The notes: generated from the sequence alone by a model not told the origin. DNA of 64,000 nt from Paenarthrobacter ureafaciens (GCF_004028095.1 NZ_SBHM01000007.1:2108001-2172000); one strand, 5' to 3'; shown: positions 34,787 to 43,986, counted from the first letter of the stretch. Numbers and translations are program-made.

Positions 34787-35938
34787 CTATTGCTGGATCA
34801 GGCTTGTAGCCATTGACTCCACTGCCAACAGCGGTGCCACGTTGGTAGTGGTGATGCGGACGCGTGCCTTATTGATGGCGTCCATCCGGGCGAGCGTGGT
34901 TTCGGGGGCGGACTGGCGCGCGTACTCTTCCAGCTCGCTTTGTAGCTCAACGTTAACCAAGTCCACCGCGTTCCCAAGCTGGATGATGAGGACATCACGG
35001 TAGAAGGACAACAGGTCCGTCAGGGTCCGGTCCAGCGAATCCGTGACGGAGCGCTTGGCGCGGCGCTTTTGGTCGTCTTCCAGCTGCTTGACCTGGCTGC
35101 GCATCGACGGCGGAAGGGTGCCGGATTCGGGCGCCCCGAGGCTTGCCAACAATGCCACTTTTTCCGCAGCGTCGCGTTCGTCGTTGGAACTGTTGGCCTC
35201 TTCCGTGGCGATCTTCACCAGCTTTTCGGCCATCATCACCGCTGCCGTTACTCCGCGCAGGCCAAGCGGAATGCGGACTGTTTCCAAACGGCGTTCCCGG
35301 GCGTCGGCGTCGCGTGCCAGTCGCCGGGCGATGCCGATGTGGCTCTGTGCCGCGCGTGCGGCCCGCTCGGCAAGGCCACGTTCGACTCCGTCGCGCCTCA
35401 CCAAAAGATCGGCGACGTCGGAGGCAGGAGGCAAGCGCAAGGTCACCGGGCGGCATCGCGAACGAATGGTTACGAGCACATCTGCCGGGGAGGGTGCGCA
35501 CAGCATCCATATGGTCCGGGGAGTGGGCTCCTCGATGGCTTTGAGCAGCACGTTGGTGGTCCGTTCGGCCATGCGGTCGGCGTCCTCCACCACGATGATG
35601 CGCCAACGGCCGGTGGAAGGCCGGTCGCCGGCTTTGGCCACCAATTCCCGGGCCTCGTCAATGGTGATGGTGACTTTCTCGGTCCGCACGAACGTAACGT
35701 CCGAGTGTGTTTCGCCAAGGATGGTGTGGCACGCGGGGCATTCGCCGCAGCCCCGCAAAGTGACGTCGTCCTGCTGGCAGTTGAGGGCCGCAGCGAAGGC
35801 CTTGGCGGCATTGGAACGGCCGGATCCGGGCGGACCCGTGAACAGCCACGCATGGGTCAGGCCGCTCTCTGACTGGGCGGCCTGTTTCAACTGTGCGACT
35901 ACCGGGGCTTGTCCCTGCAGGTCATCCCATACGCTCAT
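34787..35938 (-). CDS. holB: DNA polymerase III subunit delta'
   Basis: Clamp-loader subunit, 383 residues. P-loop FTGPPGSGRSNAAKAFA near residue 32, zinc-binding CGECPACH near 65, TEKVTITIDEARELVAKAGDRPSTG and VVEDADRMAERTTNVLLKAIEEP near 115-140 are typical of delta'/tau. The C-terminal part is the helical collar. Its ATG overlaps the stop of tmk by four bases (ATGA), the usual arrangement. Confidence 0.92.
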   Translation of the reverse strand: MSVWDDLQGQAPVVAQLKQAAQSESGLTHAWLFTGPPGSGRSNAAKAFAAALNCQQDDVTLRGCGECPACHTILGETHSDVTFVRTEKVTITIDEARELVAKAGDRPSTGRWRIIVVEDADRMAERTTNVLLKAIEEPTPRTIWMLCAPSPADVLVTIRSRCRPVTLRLPPASDVADLLVRRDGVERGLAERAARAAQSHIGIARRLARDADARERRLETVRIPLGLRGVTAAVMMAEKLVKIATEEANSSNDERDAAEKVALLASLGAPESGTLPPSMRSQVKQLEDDQKRRAKRSVTDSLDRTLTDLLSFYRDVLIIQLGNAVDLVNVELQSELEEYARQSAPETTLARMDAINKARVRITTTNVAPLLAVESMATSLIQQ

Positions 35939-36585
35939 TGGCTGACCCGATCACCCAACAGGGCTTCCACCCGTTCGAGGATCCGTGCAGCCAACGTCTC
36001 GATGTCCAAGGCCGCGGGCAGCACCAGGTAGCTGTCCGGCGCGGCGGCAGCCAACTGGAGGAAGGCATCCCGGATTGCTGTGTGGAAAGTGTCGGGTTCG
36101 GATTCCAGCCGGTCCTCGGCGGCGTCACCCGCCGTCCGCCGTTCGCGACCGTCGGAGGGCTCGACGTCGAGCAGTACCGTGAGGTGCGGATGGAGCCCTT
36201 CGGTTGCCCACTCGTTGAGCGACCTGACGTCCTCGGCGCCCAGCCCTCGACCAGCGCCCTGGTAGGCGACGGAGGAGTCGATGTAGCGGTCGGTAATGAC
36301 CACGTGGCCCAACGCCAGGGCCGGACGGATCACCTGGCTGGCGTGTGCAGCACGGGCAGCGGCGAACATTAACGCCTCCGTGCGGGCATCTATGGTCCCG
36401 TGGCCGTGGTCCAGCACCAGGGAACGCAGCTTCTCGCCAATGGGAGTTCCGCCGGGTTCGCGTGTCCGCAGCACCGTGAGGCCCTTGGATTCGAGGGCGT
36501 CGAAGAGCCGGGCGGCCTGCGTGGACTTGCCCGCTCCGTCCCCGCCTTCGAACGCGATGAAAAGACCTGGGCTCTGGATACTCAC
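35935..36585 (-). CDS. tmk: Thymidylate kinase
   Basis: dTMP kinase, 216 residues. P-loop FEGGDGAGKSTQAARL near residue 14, the DR(Y) motif VITDRYIDSSVAYQGAGRGLG near 95-112 and the lid region around GRERRTAGDAAEDRLE. GTG 36585 is the start. First gene of an operon with holB and a hydrolase. Divergent from the PLP enzyme. Confidence 0.95.
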   Translation of the reverse strand: MSIQSPGLFIAFEGGDGAGKSTQAARLFDALESKGLTVLRTREPGGTPIGEKLRSLVLDHGHGTIDARTEALMFAAARAAHASQVIRPALALGHVVITDRYIDSSVAYQGAGRGLGAEDVRSLNEWATEGLHPHLTVLLDVEPSDGRERRTAGDAAEDRLESEPDTFHTAIRDAFLQLAAAAPDSYLVLPAALDIETLAARILERVEALLGDRVSQ

Positions 36586-36667
36586 CCGTCTAGCCTACCG
36601 AGCTTCCCTGACATAAAGATGCGTAATGCCTTTCATCCACAGGGTTCGGCAGCCGTACCCTGAATCC

Positions 36668-37852
36668 ATGAGCCTTTCCGATCACCATGCTGCCGATTTG
36701 TCCCCGGAAACCCTTGTGGTTGCTGCCGGGCGGCCTGAACGCAAGCACGATGAACCGGTCAATCCACCCATCGTCCTGTCCTCCACATACTTCGGAACTG
36801 GTTCGCTCGGCGACGGGGACCGCGGCTACGGACGTTACGCGAACCCCACCTGGGATCCGTTCGAGGAAGCCCTTGCCAAGCTCGAAGGCGCGGAGCTCCC
36901 CGGCCTGCTGTACGCTTCCGGCCTCGCTGCAGTCAGCTCCGCACTCTCCTTGGTGCCGGCCGGCGGCGTCGTGGTCATGCCCTCGCACAGTTACGCGGGT
37001 TCGCTGGTCATGGCCACGGAGCTGGCAGAAAAAGGCGTCCTTGAACTGCGGACCGTGGACATCGCGGATACCGAGGCCGTCAAAGCGTTGATCGATCCTG
37101 CAGACGGCAAACCCGCCGACCTGCTGTGGCTCGAAAGCCCCACCAACCCCATGCTCGGCATCGCCGACATCCGGGCCCTGACCGAGGCTGCCCACGCGGT
37201 GGGCGCGATCGTGGTTACGGACAATACTTTCTCGACGCCGTTGGTGCAGAAGCCTCTCAGCCTGGGGTCCGACGTCGTACTCCATTCGGTGACCAAGTAC
37301 CTGGCCGGGCACTCCGACGTCGTCCTCGGCGCCTTGGTGACGTCCAATCCGGAACTGCGCGCCGCCCTTCTGCACCACCGCATCATCCACGGCGGAATCG
37401 CCGGTCCGTTCGAGGCGTGGCTTGCCCTGCGGGGCCTGCGGACACTGGCGCTTCGCATTGAGCGGTCGCAGGCCTCGGCGGCGGTCCTGGCCGAGCGGCT
37501 AAGCCTTCACCCCCGTGTTGAGGCAATCCGGTTCCCGGGCCTCCCGTCCGATCCCGGCCACCAACGTGCCAAGGACCAGATGCAGGGCTTCGGCTCTATC
37601 CTGTGTATCCAGATCGCAAGTGACGCCGCCCGCAGCGGGGCCGATGCGGCCGATGAACTGGTCCGGGCCCTTGAACTGTGGCTCCCTGCTACATCCTTGG
37701 GCGGAGTTGAATCCCTCATTGAACGTCGACGCCGGCACACGGCAGAGCCACTCAGCGTTCCGGAGAACCTGGTGCGCCTGAGCGTCGGCATCGAGAACGT
37801 CGAGGACCTCTGGGCCGACCTCGAGCAAGCGCTGAAGTCGCTGGGCAGCTAG
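36668..37852 (+). CDS. Cystathionine gamma-synthase/lyase family PLP enzyme
   Basis: Cytoplasmic PLP enzyme of trans-sulfuration, 394 residues. GYGRYANPTWDPFEEALAKLEG (substrate/cofactor loop), LWLESPTNPMLGI with the PLP Asp region VVTDNTFSTPLVQKPLSLGSDVVLHSVTKYLAGHSD holding the Schiff-base Lys, and the C-terminal SLGGVESLIERRRRHT are clear. Whether it is a synthase (metB), lyase (mccB) or gamma-elimination enzyme cannot be told. ATG 36668 chosen; upstream ATG 36626 would overlap the divergent gene's promoter. Confidence 0.88.
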   Translation: MSLSDHHAADLSPETLVVAAGRPERKHDEPVNPPIVLSSTYFGTGSLGDGDRGYGRYANPTWDPFEEALAKLEGAELPGLLYASGLAAVSSALSLVPAGGVVVMPSHSYAGSLVMATELAEKGVLELRTVDIADTEAVKALIDPADGKPADLLWLESPTNPMLGIADIRALTEAAHAVGAIVVTDNTFSTPLVQKPLSLGSDVVLHSVTKYLAGHSDVVLGALVTSNPELRAALLHHRIIHGGIAGPFEAWLALRGLRTLALRIERSQASAAVLAERLSLHPRVEAIRFPGLPSDPGHQRAKDQMQGFGSILCIQIASDAARSGADAADELVRALELWLPATSLGGVESLIERRRRHTAEPLSVPENLVRLSVGIENVEDLWADLEQALKSLGS

Positions 37853-37862
37853 GCTAAAAGGC

Positions 37863-38204
37863 GTGGACGGAAAATACTTGATTGGCATTGTCACCAGCGG
37901 GGTCTACTTCATCTTGGGATTGGTGGCCTTGGCTCTTGAGGTCTGGGCATTCGTGGACTGCTTGCGCCACCGCCCCACCCTCTTTGTCGCTGCCTCCAAG
38001 CGCACCAAGACGTTCTGGACCGCCCTCACCGGCATCGCGTTCGCTATCGGCGCGCTGAGCTTGCTCGGTGGTGGAGGGGGACTGGGACTCTTCGGCATCG
38101 CCGCCGTGACCGCGGCTTGCGTGTACCTCGCCGACGTGCGTCCTGCTGTCCGCGAGGCAGGCAGCGGAGGCAGCCGGAACGTCGGACCTTACGGACCCTG
38201 GTAA
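37863..38204 (+). CDS. DUF2516 family membrane protein
   Basis: 113 residues with three hydrophobic spans (GIVTSGVYFILGLVALALEVWAFVDCL, FWTALTGIAFAIGALSLLGG, LGLFGIAAVTAACVYLADV). The motif WAFVDCLRHRPTLFVAASKRTKTFW is the DUF2516 signature. GTG start 10 bp after the PLP gene. The last 16 bases overlap the 3' end of the methyltransferase gene on the other strand. Function unknown. Confidence 0.88.
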   Translation: MDGKYLIGIVTSGVYFILGLVALALEVWAFVDCLRHRPTLFVAASKRTKTFWTALTGIAFAIGALSLLGGGGGLGLFGIAAVTAACVYLADVRPAVREAGSGGSRNVGPYGPW

Positions 38205-39034
38205 GCATCCTCCCGGCGGGGCGCCACGGCATCCCACGCCACTGTTAATTCACCCAGCCGCCACCGCGACGGTCCGTCCAACAGCGGCCAACCGGCGTCG
38301 CGCAATGTCCGGCACATCTGCGTCCAACGTTGCCGGTTCCCGAACGACGCCAGCGGCGCGGCCTCCAGCCACGCCCGGTCCATGGCCTGCAGGAACGTGT
38401 GGATCGGCTCGCCCGGCACGTTCCTGTGGATGAGGGCCTTTGGTAACCGCTCCGCCACGTCCGATGGTTGCTCGAAGCTGCCGAAACGCACGGAGAAGCT
38501 CAGGCTCAGGGGTCGGGCCGGGTCCAAAGCCACCCACGTGACCCGACGGCCGATTTCGTCACATGTTCCATCAATGAACAAACCACCCGGCGCCAGCCGC
38601 GACTGAACCAGGTGCCAGATCTCCGGAACGTCGGCTTCCTCGTACTGCCGGAGCACATTGAAGGCCCGGACAATGACCGGCTTGCCGGGGACAGGGATCT
38701 CGAATCCTCCCACATGGAAGCTCAGGCCCCGCCGTTCCAACGGCTTCGCGGTGCGCACCCGCTCAGGTTCGATCTCGATTCCGCAGACGCGAACGTCCGG
38801 CCGCACTGCTTGCAGCCGTTCAAAAAGTTCGACGGCGGTGGTCGGGGAGGCGCCGTAGCCCAGGTCGATGACAAGGGGCTCGACGGCGGTGCGGAGCCGC
38901 CACGCCTGCGGGCCGGCCAACCACCTGTCCAACCGACGCATCCTGTTGGGATTCGTGGTGCCCCGGGTCACGTTGCCCACCGGCTTCCCGCCCCGGCTCC
39001 GGGGAGAGGCTACCCGTTCAGCTTTTTGCACCAC
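38189..39034 (-). CDS. Class I SAM-dependent methyltransferase-like protein
   Basis: 281 residues with [20 protein letters not shown] (glycine-rich SAM motif I), [13 protein letters not shown] (motif II acidic residue), and [45 protein letters not shown]. The N-terminus ([18 protein letters not shown]) is the marker of a conserved actinobacterial group annotated as methyltransferase. Substrate unknown. GTG start at 39034 with GGAG upstream. 3' end overlaps DUF2516 convergently by 16 bp. Confidence 0.85.
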   Translation of the reverse strand: MVQKAERVASPRSRGGKPVGNVTRGTTNPNRMRRLDRWLAGPQAWRLRTAVEPLVIDLGYGASPTTAVELFERLQAVRPDVRVCGIEIEPERVRTAKPLERRGLSFHVGGFEIPVPGKPVIVRAFNVLRQYEEADVPEIWHLVQSRLAPGGLFIDGTCDEIGRRVTWVALDPARPLSLSFSVRFGSFEQPSDVAERLPKALIHRNVPGEPIHTFLQAMDRAWLEAAPLASFGNRQRWTQMCRTLRDAGWPLLDGPSRWRLGELTVAWDAVAPRREDAYQGP

Positions 39035-39128
39035 GGCTCCACTGTATCGGTGCGGCCCTGGCGGTGCGCGGGGCAGGGGGAGTGGGGCGCCGCGGCGTCG
39101 TGGTTAAGGGTGGTCCGGGGTGGCCGCT

Positions 39129-39157
39129 GGGGGCTGCGGGCTTGGGGCTGGGGTGGG
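39129..39157 (+). other. Putative G-quadruplex motif
   Basis: GGGGG, GGG, GGGG, GGGG and GGG are separated by CTGC, CTT, CT and T (39129-39157), meeting the G3+N1-7 rule with five runs. It lies in the 400-bp gap between the methyltransferase and gpmA genes (39035-39435), which is low-complexity and holds no gene. Confidence 0.5.
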
Positions 39158-39325
39158 CTTGTCTTGGGCGCCCCCCTTTGCCGCCTTCCGCTCCCGTGGT
39201 TATGGGGGCGCTGTGCGTGAACGGGTGCGATGGCGCCGAAGTAGGGGTGCGCCAGGCGGAAACGGGTGCGGCCGCCCACGAAGAACCCGTGCTCCCCGGG
39301 CGCCCAACGGACCACACCGCCGCCC

Positions 39326-39380
39326 AGAGCCCAGAGCCCGGAGCCCAGAGCCCGGAGCCCAGCCCCGGAGCCCAGGGCCC
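39326..39380 (+). repeat. Degenerate 7-bp tandem repeat upstream of gpmA
   Basis: Eight consecutive units of the form (A/G)GAGCCC, one shortened to AGCCCC and the last AGGGCCC. It ends about 55 bp before the gpmA start, so it may sit in or near the promoter. Confidence 0.7.
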
Positions 39381-39435
39381 GGTGCACGGCGTAATGCCCG
39401 GCGGGAGGGAACACGCCTCGGCTAGGATGAAAACC

Positions 39436-40182
39436 ATGACTTACAAGCTGATTCTGCTGCGCCATGGCCACAGCGAATGGAACGCCAAGAACCTGTTCAC
39501 CGGATGGGTGGACGTTGACCTGAACGACCAAGGCCGCAAGGAAGCAGCGCGCGGCGGGGAACTCCTGGTCGAGAACAACGTTCTCCCGGACGTCCTCTAC
39601 ACCTCGCTGCTGAAGCGTGCCATCAACACGGCGAACATCGCCCTGGACAAGGCCGACCGCGGCTGGATCCCGGTCAAGCGTGACTGGCGTCTGAATGAGC
39701 GTCACTACGGTGCCCTCCAGGGTAAGGACAAAGCCCAGACCCTCGCCGAGTTTGGCGAAGAGCAGTTCATGGAATGGCGCCGCAGCTACGACACCCCGCC
39801 GCCGCCCCTGGACGACAACAGCGAGTTCTCGCAGGCCAACGATGTCCGTTACAAGGACCTCGGCGATGCCCTTCCCCGCACGGAGTGCCTCAAGGATGTC
39901 CTTGTCCGCCTGCTTCCCTACTGGGAATCGGACATCAAGGAAGACCTCAAGGCCGGCAAGACCGTCCTGGTGACGGCCCACGGCAACTCCCTGCGTGCAC
40001 TCGTGAAGCACCTGAACGGCATCAGCGATGACGCCATTGCCTCGCTGAACATCCCGACCGGCATCCCGCTGGTCTACGAACTGGACGAAGACTTCAAGCC
40101 CGTCACCCCGGGCGGCACCTACCTGGACCCCGACGCCGCAGCCGAGGCTATCCTCGCAGTGGCCAACCAGGGCAAGAAGTAA
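39436..40182 (+). CDS. gpmA: 2,3-bisphosphoglycerate-dependent phosphoglycerate mutase
   Basis: Glycolytic/gluconeogenic enzyme, 248 residues. [29 protein letters not shown] has the phosphohistidine (RHG), [39 protein letters not shown] and [20 protein letters not shown] complete the family motifs. ATG 39436 is chosen because AGGATG precedes it at about 9 bases; ATG 39427 would add three residues. The frame stays open much further upstream through GC-rich DNA but that part is not protein-like. A 20-bp stem terminator follows. Confidence 0.95.
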   Translation: MTYKLILLRHGHSEWNAKNLFTGWVDVDLNDQGRKEAARGGELLVENNVLPDVLYTSLLKRAINTANIALDKADRGWIPVKRDWRLNERHYGALQGKDKAQTLAEFGEEQFMEWRRSYDTPPPPLDDNSEFSQANDVRYKDLGDALPRTECLKDVLVRLLPYWESDIKEDLKAGKTVLVTAHGNSLRALVKHLNGISDDAIASLNIPTGIPLVYELDEDFKPVTPGGTYLDPDAAAEAILAVANQGKK

Positions 40183-40216
40183 GGCTTCGCCGCCCCGGCT
40201 GAAGAACGCTGGACAT

Positions 40217-40259
40217 ACGACGGCGGTCCGGTCACCTTGGGTGACCGGACCGCCGTCGT
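40217..40259. terminator. Very strong hairpin between gpmA and phoU
   Basis: 20-bp perfect stem (ACGACGGCGGTCCGG..., 40217-40236 with 40240-40259) and a TTG loop. GATTT follows on the plus strand. Serves the convergent genes gpmA and phoU. Confidence 0.88.
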
Positions 40260-40276
40260 GATTTAACTGCCCTGTA

Positions 40277-40930
40277 TTAGAAGCCCTCAGGCTGCCACTC
40301 TCCGGTGACCAGGTAGGTGACCTTGCGGGCAACCGAGACCCCATGGTCGGCGAAGCGCTCGAAGTAGCGGCTCGCAAGGGCAACATCCACCGTGGTGGCA
40401 GCGGATTCCTTCCACTCGGGAGCAGCGATCGCCTTGAAGACGCTCAGGTGGAGGTCGTCCACCGCGATGTTGATCTTGAGGATGTCGCGGGCAACTTCGA
40501 GGTCGCGGGTCTCCAGGAGCTCGATGACCTTGGCGACGATCTCAATGTCGTACCGGGCCATGGCCTGGAAAGTCTCAGTGAGCGAAGAGGGGATGACGTT
40601 GGCCGGGTAACGGAGCCGGGCCAGCTGGGCGACGTGCCGGGCGAGGTCGCCCATCCGTTCCAACGAGGCACTCATGCGAAGGGAGCCAACAATCATGCGC
40701 AGGTCGCTGGCCACCGGACCCTGGAGGGCAAGGATGTCGATGGCACGCTCGTCCAGGCTGTTCTGCAGGAAATCGATGCGCGCATCGGCCGCGATGACGT
40801 CTTGGGCAAGGTCAACGTCGGCACCTTCAAAAGCAGTGGTGGCCTTGGTGATAGCTTCGTGAACGAGTTTGGAGATCTCGATGAGGTCGTCGCCAACCTG
40901 GGTGAGCTCCGACTGAAAAACCTTGCGCAC
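40277..40930 (-). CDS. phoU: Phosphate uptake regulator PhoU
   Basis: Negative regulator that couples phosphate transport to the SenX3/RegX3 system. The 217-residue product has two PhoU repeats of three-helix bundles: VRKVFQSELTQVGDDLIEISKLVHEAI at the start, RIDFLQNSLDERAIDILALQGPVASDLRMIVGSLRMSASLERMGDLARHVAQLA in the first repeat, SRYFERFADHGVSVARKVTYLVTGEW in the second. GTG 40930 chosen with GGAAAGGA upstream; the longer frame upstream is not conserved. Divergent from senX3 across the Pho box. Confidence 0.95.
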   Translation of the reverse strand: MRKVFQSELTQVGDDLIEISKLVHEAITKATTAFEGADVDLAQDVIAADARIDFLQNSLDERAIDILALQGPVASDLRMIVGSLRMSASLERMGDLARHVAQLARLRYPANVIPSSLTETFQAMARYDIEIVAKVIELLETRDLEVARDILKINIAVDDLHLSVFKAIAAPEWKESAATTVDVALASRYFERFADHGVSVARKVTYLVTGEWQPEGF

Positions 40931-41020
40931 TAAGGCGTCCTTTCCTTCGAGACCCGGCACAGGCGGCGGCCGGGATCGCAAAAACCACGGGTAGTCCAAC
41001 AAGCAACATTGACAGTAGCC

Positions 41021-41060
41021 CGTGAACGGTTCCGCACCTTTAGGTGAACGTTAGTTGAAC
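41021..41060. promoter_or_regulatory. RegX3/PhoP-type Pho box, 11-bp-phased repeats
   Basis: CGTGAAC (41021), GGTGAAC (41043) and GTTGAAC (41054) start at multiples of 11 bp, with a degenerate unit at 41032. On the minus strand they read GTTCAAC-TAAC-GTTCACC, matching the actinobacterial Pho box (GTTCACC with 4-base spacers). It lies between phoU and senX3, so autoregulation by RegX3 is likely. Confidence 0.8.
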
Positions 41061-41119
41061 CGTTCGGGTTTGCCTCCGGAACCATGCATCGCCACGTTTG
41101 CACAGCATAAGCTGGTCGA

Positions 41120-42406
41120 GTGGATCCGTTGCTCGTAGGCGTCATTGCCGGCCTGGTTGGCCTGTCCTTGGGCGTGTTCGGCATGCTCGCTTTCGGCATC
41201 AGTGAGCGGCAACGGAAGATCGAGGACTTAGGCATCTCCGAGCCCGTGCTTCCCGAAGGGGCAGCGGAAGTACTGTCCGTGGTGGGCCGTGCTTTCGTGG
41301 TGGTGGATGCGATCGACGGCGTCGTCCGGGCCAGCCCCGGCGCCTATGCCTATGGCTTGGTCCGCGGGCACACGGTGGTCCACAAGCAGCTTCTGGAAAT
41401 GACCGCCAAGGTCCGCCGCGACGGCGTGATCCTGGAAGAACAGTACGAGCTGCCGCGGGGACCGATGGGCAAGGGCGCGATTGTCGTGCAGGTCCGGGCA
41501 GCGATGCTCGGGCAGGAATACATACTGCTGCTTGCCGACGACCGCACCGAGATCACCCGCACGGAGGAAATCCGCAACGACTTCGTGGCCAACGTTTCCC
41601 ACGAACTCAAGACCCCGGTAGGGGCCATCTCCCTTTTGGCCGAAGCCCTCGAAGCGTCCGCGGATGACGAGGAGGCCGTGCGCCGTTTCGCCAAGCGCAT
41701 GCACAAGGAATCGGGCCGCCTCGCAGCCCTGGTGCAGGACATCATCGAATTGTCACGCCTGCAAGGCGCCAACGTCGCCCAGCAGGGCAACGCCGTGGAC
41801 GTCAACGCCGTGATCCTGGAGGCCGTGGACCGCTCCCAGCTGCCGGCAGAGAGCAAGAACATACGGATAGTGGTGGGAGGCCATGCGGACACCGAAGTCT
41901 TCGGCGACCGGGACTTGCTGGTGACCGCACTGCGCAACCTCATCGACAACGCCATCCGCTACTCGCCCGAAAACAGCCAGGTGGGAGTGGGCGTCCGGAC
42001 CCGCGAAGGCGTGGTCGCGGTGTCAGTGACGGACCAGGGCGAAGGGCTGACTCCCGAAGACCAGGAGCGCGTGTTCGAGCGCTTCTACCGCGTGGACGCC
42101 GCCCGCTCCCGCCACACCGGCGGCACGGGCTTGGGGCTGAGCATCGTCAAACACATTGTCTCCAACCACGGCGGCGAAGTGACGGTATGGTCCCAGCCCG
42201 GCCACGGCTCCACGTTCACCATCCGCTTGCCCGAGTTGGAAAGCCAGGACGACGGCGGACTCCCGCCTTCCACTGCCAACCCGGTTCCGCTTCCCGGACA
42301 GCACCAGGGGAGCGCCGCCGTCGAACCCCAACGAGCGGGCCACGCTCGCAATGAAAGTCAACAAGAGGGCGCCAGCGGCGCCCAAGAGCAAGGAGCCAGC
42401 GCTTGA
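41120..42406 (+). CDS. senX3: Sensor histidine kinase SenX3 (phosphate sensing)
   Basis: 428 residues. One N-terminal span (LLVGVIAGLVGLSLGVFGMLAFG), a PAS-like region, then the dimerisation/phosphoacceptor motif FVANVSHELKTPVGAISLLAE with His161. N box LRNLIDNAIRYSPENSQV, G boxes DQGEGLTPEDQERVFERFYR and GGTGLGLSIVKHIVSNHGG follow. The tail of about 55 residues is rich in Gln, Gly and Ala. GTG 41120 is the start. It phosphorylates RegX3 under phosphate limitation; the stop overlaps regX3 by 4 bases. Confidence 0.94.
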   Translation: MDPLLVGVIAGLVGLSLGVFGMLAFGISERQRKIEDLGISEPVLPEGAAEVLSVVGRAFVVVDAIDGVVRASPGAYAYGLVRGHTVVHKQLLEMTAKVRRDGVILEEQYELPRGPMGKGAIVVQVRAAMLGQEYILLLADDRTEITRTEEIRNDFVANVSHELKTPVGAISLLAEALEASADDEEAVRRFAKRMHKESGRLAALVQDIIELSRLQGANVAQQGNAVDVNAVILEAVDRSQLPAESKNIRIVVGGHADTEVFGDRDLLVTALRNLIDNAIRYSPENSQVGVGVRTREGVVAVSVTDQGEGLTPEDQERVFERFYRVDAARSRHTGGTGLGLSIVKHIVSNHGGEVTVWSQPGHGSTFTIRLPELESQDDGGLPPSTANPVPLPGQHQGSAAVEPQRAGHARNESQQEGASGAQEQGASA

Positions 42407-43083
42407 GCCGGATTTTGATCGTGGAGGACGAAGAGTCCTTCAGCGACCCACTGTCCTACCTATTGGGCAAGGAGGGTTTCGACGTTGAAGTAGTGGACAA
42501 CGGCAGTGATGCCTTGGTGGAGTTCGATCGCAACGGGGCAGACCTCGTCCTGCTTGACCTGCAGTTGCCGGGAACACCAGGAACTGAAGTGTGCAGGCAA
42601 TTGCGGCAACGCTCCAGCGTGCCGGTGATCATGCTGACCGCCAAGGACTCGGAGATCGACAAAGTAGTGGGCCTGGAACTCGGTGCCGACGACTACGTCA
42701 CCAAGCCGTACTCTTCACGTGAATTGGTGGCGCGTGTCCGGGCCGTCCTTCGCCGCCAAGGCGAGCCCGAGGAGCTCATCTCTTCCACCGTGCAGGCCGG
42801 GCCTGTCCGCATGGACATAGAACGGCACGTGGTCAGCGTTAACGGGCAGCAAGTCTCCCTGCCCCTCAAGGAATTCGAACTGCTGGAGATGCTCCTGCGC
42901 AACTCCGGGCGGGTGTTGACCCGCGGGCAGTTGATCGACCGGGTGTGGGGTTCGGACTATGTAGGGGATACCAAGACCCTGGATGTCCACGTCAAGAGGC
43001 TTAGGAGCAAGATTGAGCCGGATCCTTCGGCCCCCCGCTATTTGGTCACCGTCCGCGGACTGGGGTACAAGTTCGAGCCGTAG
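42403..43083 (+). CDS. regX3: Response regulator RegX3 (OmpR/PhoB family)
   Basis: 226 residues. Receiver domain ILIVEDEESFSDPLSYLLGKEGFDVEVVD with phosphoacceptor Asp52 (LVLLDLQLPG) and the conserved Thr/Lys (MLTAKD, VTKPYSS). C-terminal winged helix: LPLKEFELLEMLLRNSGRVLTRGQLIDRVWGSDYVGDTKTLDVHVKRLRSKIE. TTG 42403 start within TTGA overlap with senX3. It probably binds the Pho box between phoU and senX3. Confidence 0.95.
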   Translation: MSRILIVEDEESFSDPLSYLLGKEGFDVEVVDNGSDALVEFDRNGADLVLLDLQLPGTPGTEVCRQLRQRSSVPVIMLTAKDSEIDKVVGLELGADDYVTKPYSSRELVARVRAVLRRQGEPEELISSTVQAGPVRMDIERHVVSVNGQQVSLPLKEFELLEMLLRNSGRVLTRGQLIDRVWGSDYVGDTKTLDVHVKRLRSKIEPDPSAPRYLVTVRGLGYKFEP

Positions 43084-43120
43084 GCCGAGGGCATGGGCCC
43101 TAAGTCCATGAAGAAACAAA

Positions 43121-43158
43121 CAAGGGAGGGGTTCCGCCGTAGCGGAACCCCTCCCTTG
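43121..43158. terminator. Terminator between regX3 and the LpqE-like gene
   Basis: 17-bp perfect stem (CAAGGGAGGGGTTCCGC / GCGGAACCCCTCCCTTG) with loop CGTA. Serves the convergent gene pair. Confidence 0.88.
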
Positions 43159-43181
43159 CAGTTGCTTGTAAGAGCGCGGTC

Positions 43182-43754
43182 CTAGTGGCCGGCTCCAGCC
43201 GACTCGGTGGAGGTAGCGGAGGGCGAGGCCGAACCGGACTCCGTAGAGGTGGGCGATGCCGAACCGCTGGGGGTGGGCAGGTATTCCTTGTACTCAGGAA
43301 GGGTGCCGTCCACAACAGGCACGTTGATCGTGGCGGAGTCGGAACCGCTGCGGATGGTCACCGGGGTCAGGCCGCCGGGGATAACGCCGGCGCTGCTGAG
43401 GATCGCGGAGTCGGAGCCGGTGTTCAGGTACGTCTCGGAGTTTGCCTTGACCGGGATTTCGGTCTGGGAGCCGTTTGCGCCGCTGATGGTCAGGGTAGCG
43501 TCCGAGGTGCCCTGGTTGAAGACAGCGCCGATGACGCGTCCGGGCTCCTTCTCGCCGGAAGCCACGATCAGGATGTTGCGCAACTGCAGCTGGCCGAGGT
43601 CAGCCTTGACCCCGTCGGATGCCGAGTACTGGTGCGAAGTCTGCTGGGCGTTGACGAAGCCGCAGCCGGTGACGGACAGAAGACCGACGCCGATTGCAGC
43701 GGCCGCAATTGCCAGCTTGCCGCGCTGGACAGTGTTCATCGCAGAAATGCGCAC
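43182..43754 (-). CDS. LpqE-like lipoprotein
   Basis: 190 residues. Signal peptide with lipobox SVTGC (Cys near 31). The folded core LGQLQLRNILIVASGEKEPGRVIGAVFNQGTSDATLTISGANG resembles mycobacterial LpqE, and the gene sits beside carD exactly as lpqE does in mycobacteria. The tail is a low-complexity Ser/Thr/Ala/Pro string. GTG 43754 start is preceded by GAGGAG. Function in the envelope not established. Confidence 0.8.
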   Translation of the reverse strand: MRISAMNTVQRGKLAIAAAAIGVGLLSVTGCGFVNAQQTSHQYSASDGVKADLGQLQLRNILIVASGEKEPGRVIGAVFNQGTSDATLTISGANGSQTEIPVKANSETYLNTGSDSAILSSAGVIPGGLTPVTIRSGSDSATINVPVVDGTLPEYKEYLPTPSGSASPTSTESGSASPSATSTESAGAGH

Positions 43755-43965
43755 GACACCTACTCCTCAAGAGTCATTGGAAAGTTTTCAGCCATAGCCT
43801 ATCGGCAAATCGGGCGAAACGAGGATTCGGGAAGCCTTTGTGGCGCCCACGACGGCGGATACAACCGCGTGCGACCGCGTGCCCGCTGGCGCGCACGCGT
43901 GAGAGCCCGGGCATTCACTTCGATTGACTAATGCATCTTTCACAGTTTTCGTCAAGGGGTTCTTT

Positions 43966-43986
43966 AGGGCCCTTTCGGGCCTTTTT
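43966..43986 (+). terminator. Orphan intrinsic terminator upstream of carD
   Basis: GGCCC / GGGCC stem extended by A-T and G-T pairs, loop TTTC, then TTTTTCCCTTTATTT. It lies about 90 bp before carD and no plus-strand gene ends just before it. The 322-bp gap 43755-44076 has no other coding. It may end a small RNA or attenuate a long carD leader. Confidence 0.6.

Noticed and set aside
39064..39435. Long N-terminal extension of gpmA
   Set aside because: Low-complexity Gly/Pro-rich sequence over the G-rich gap and heptamer repeats; the family starts at [11 protein letters not shown].
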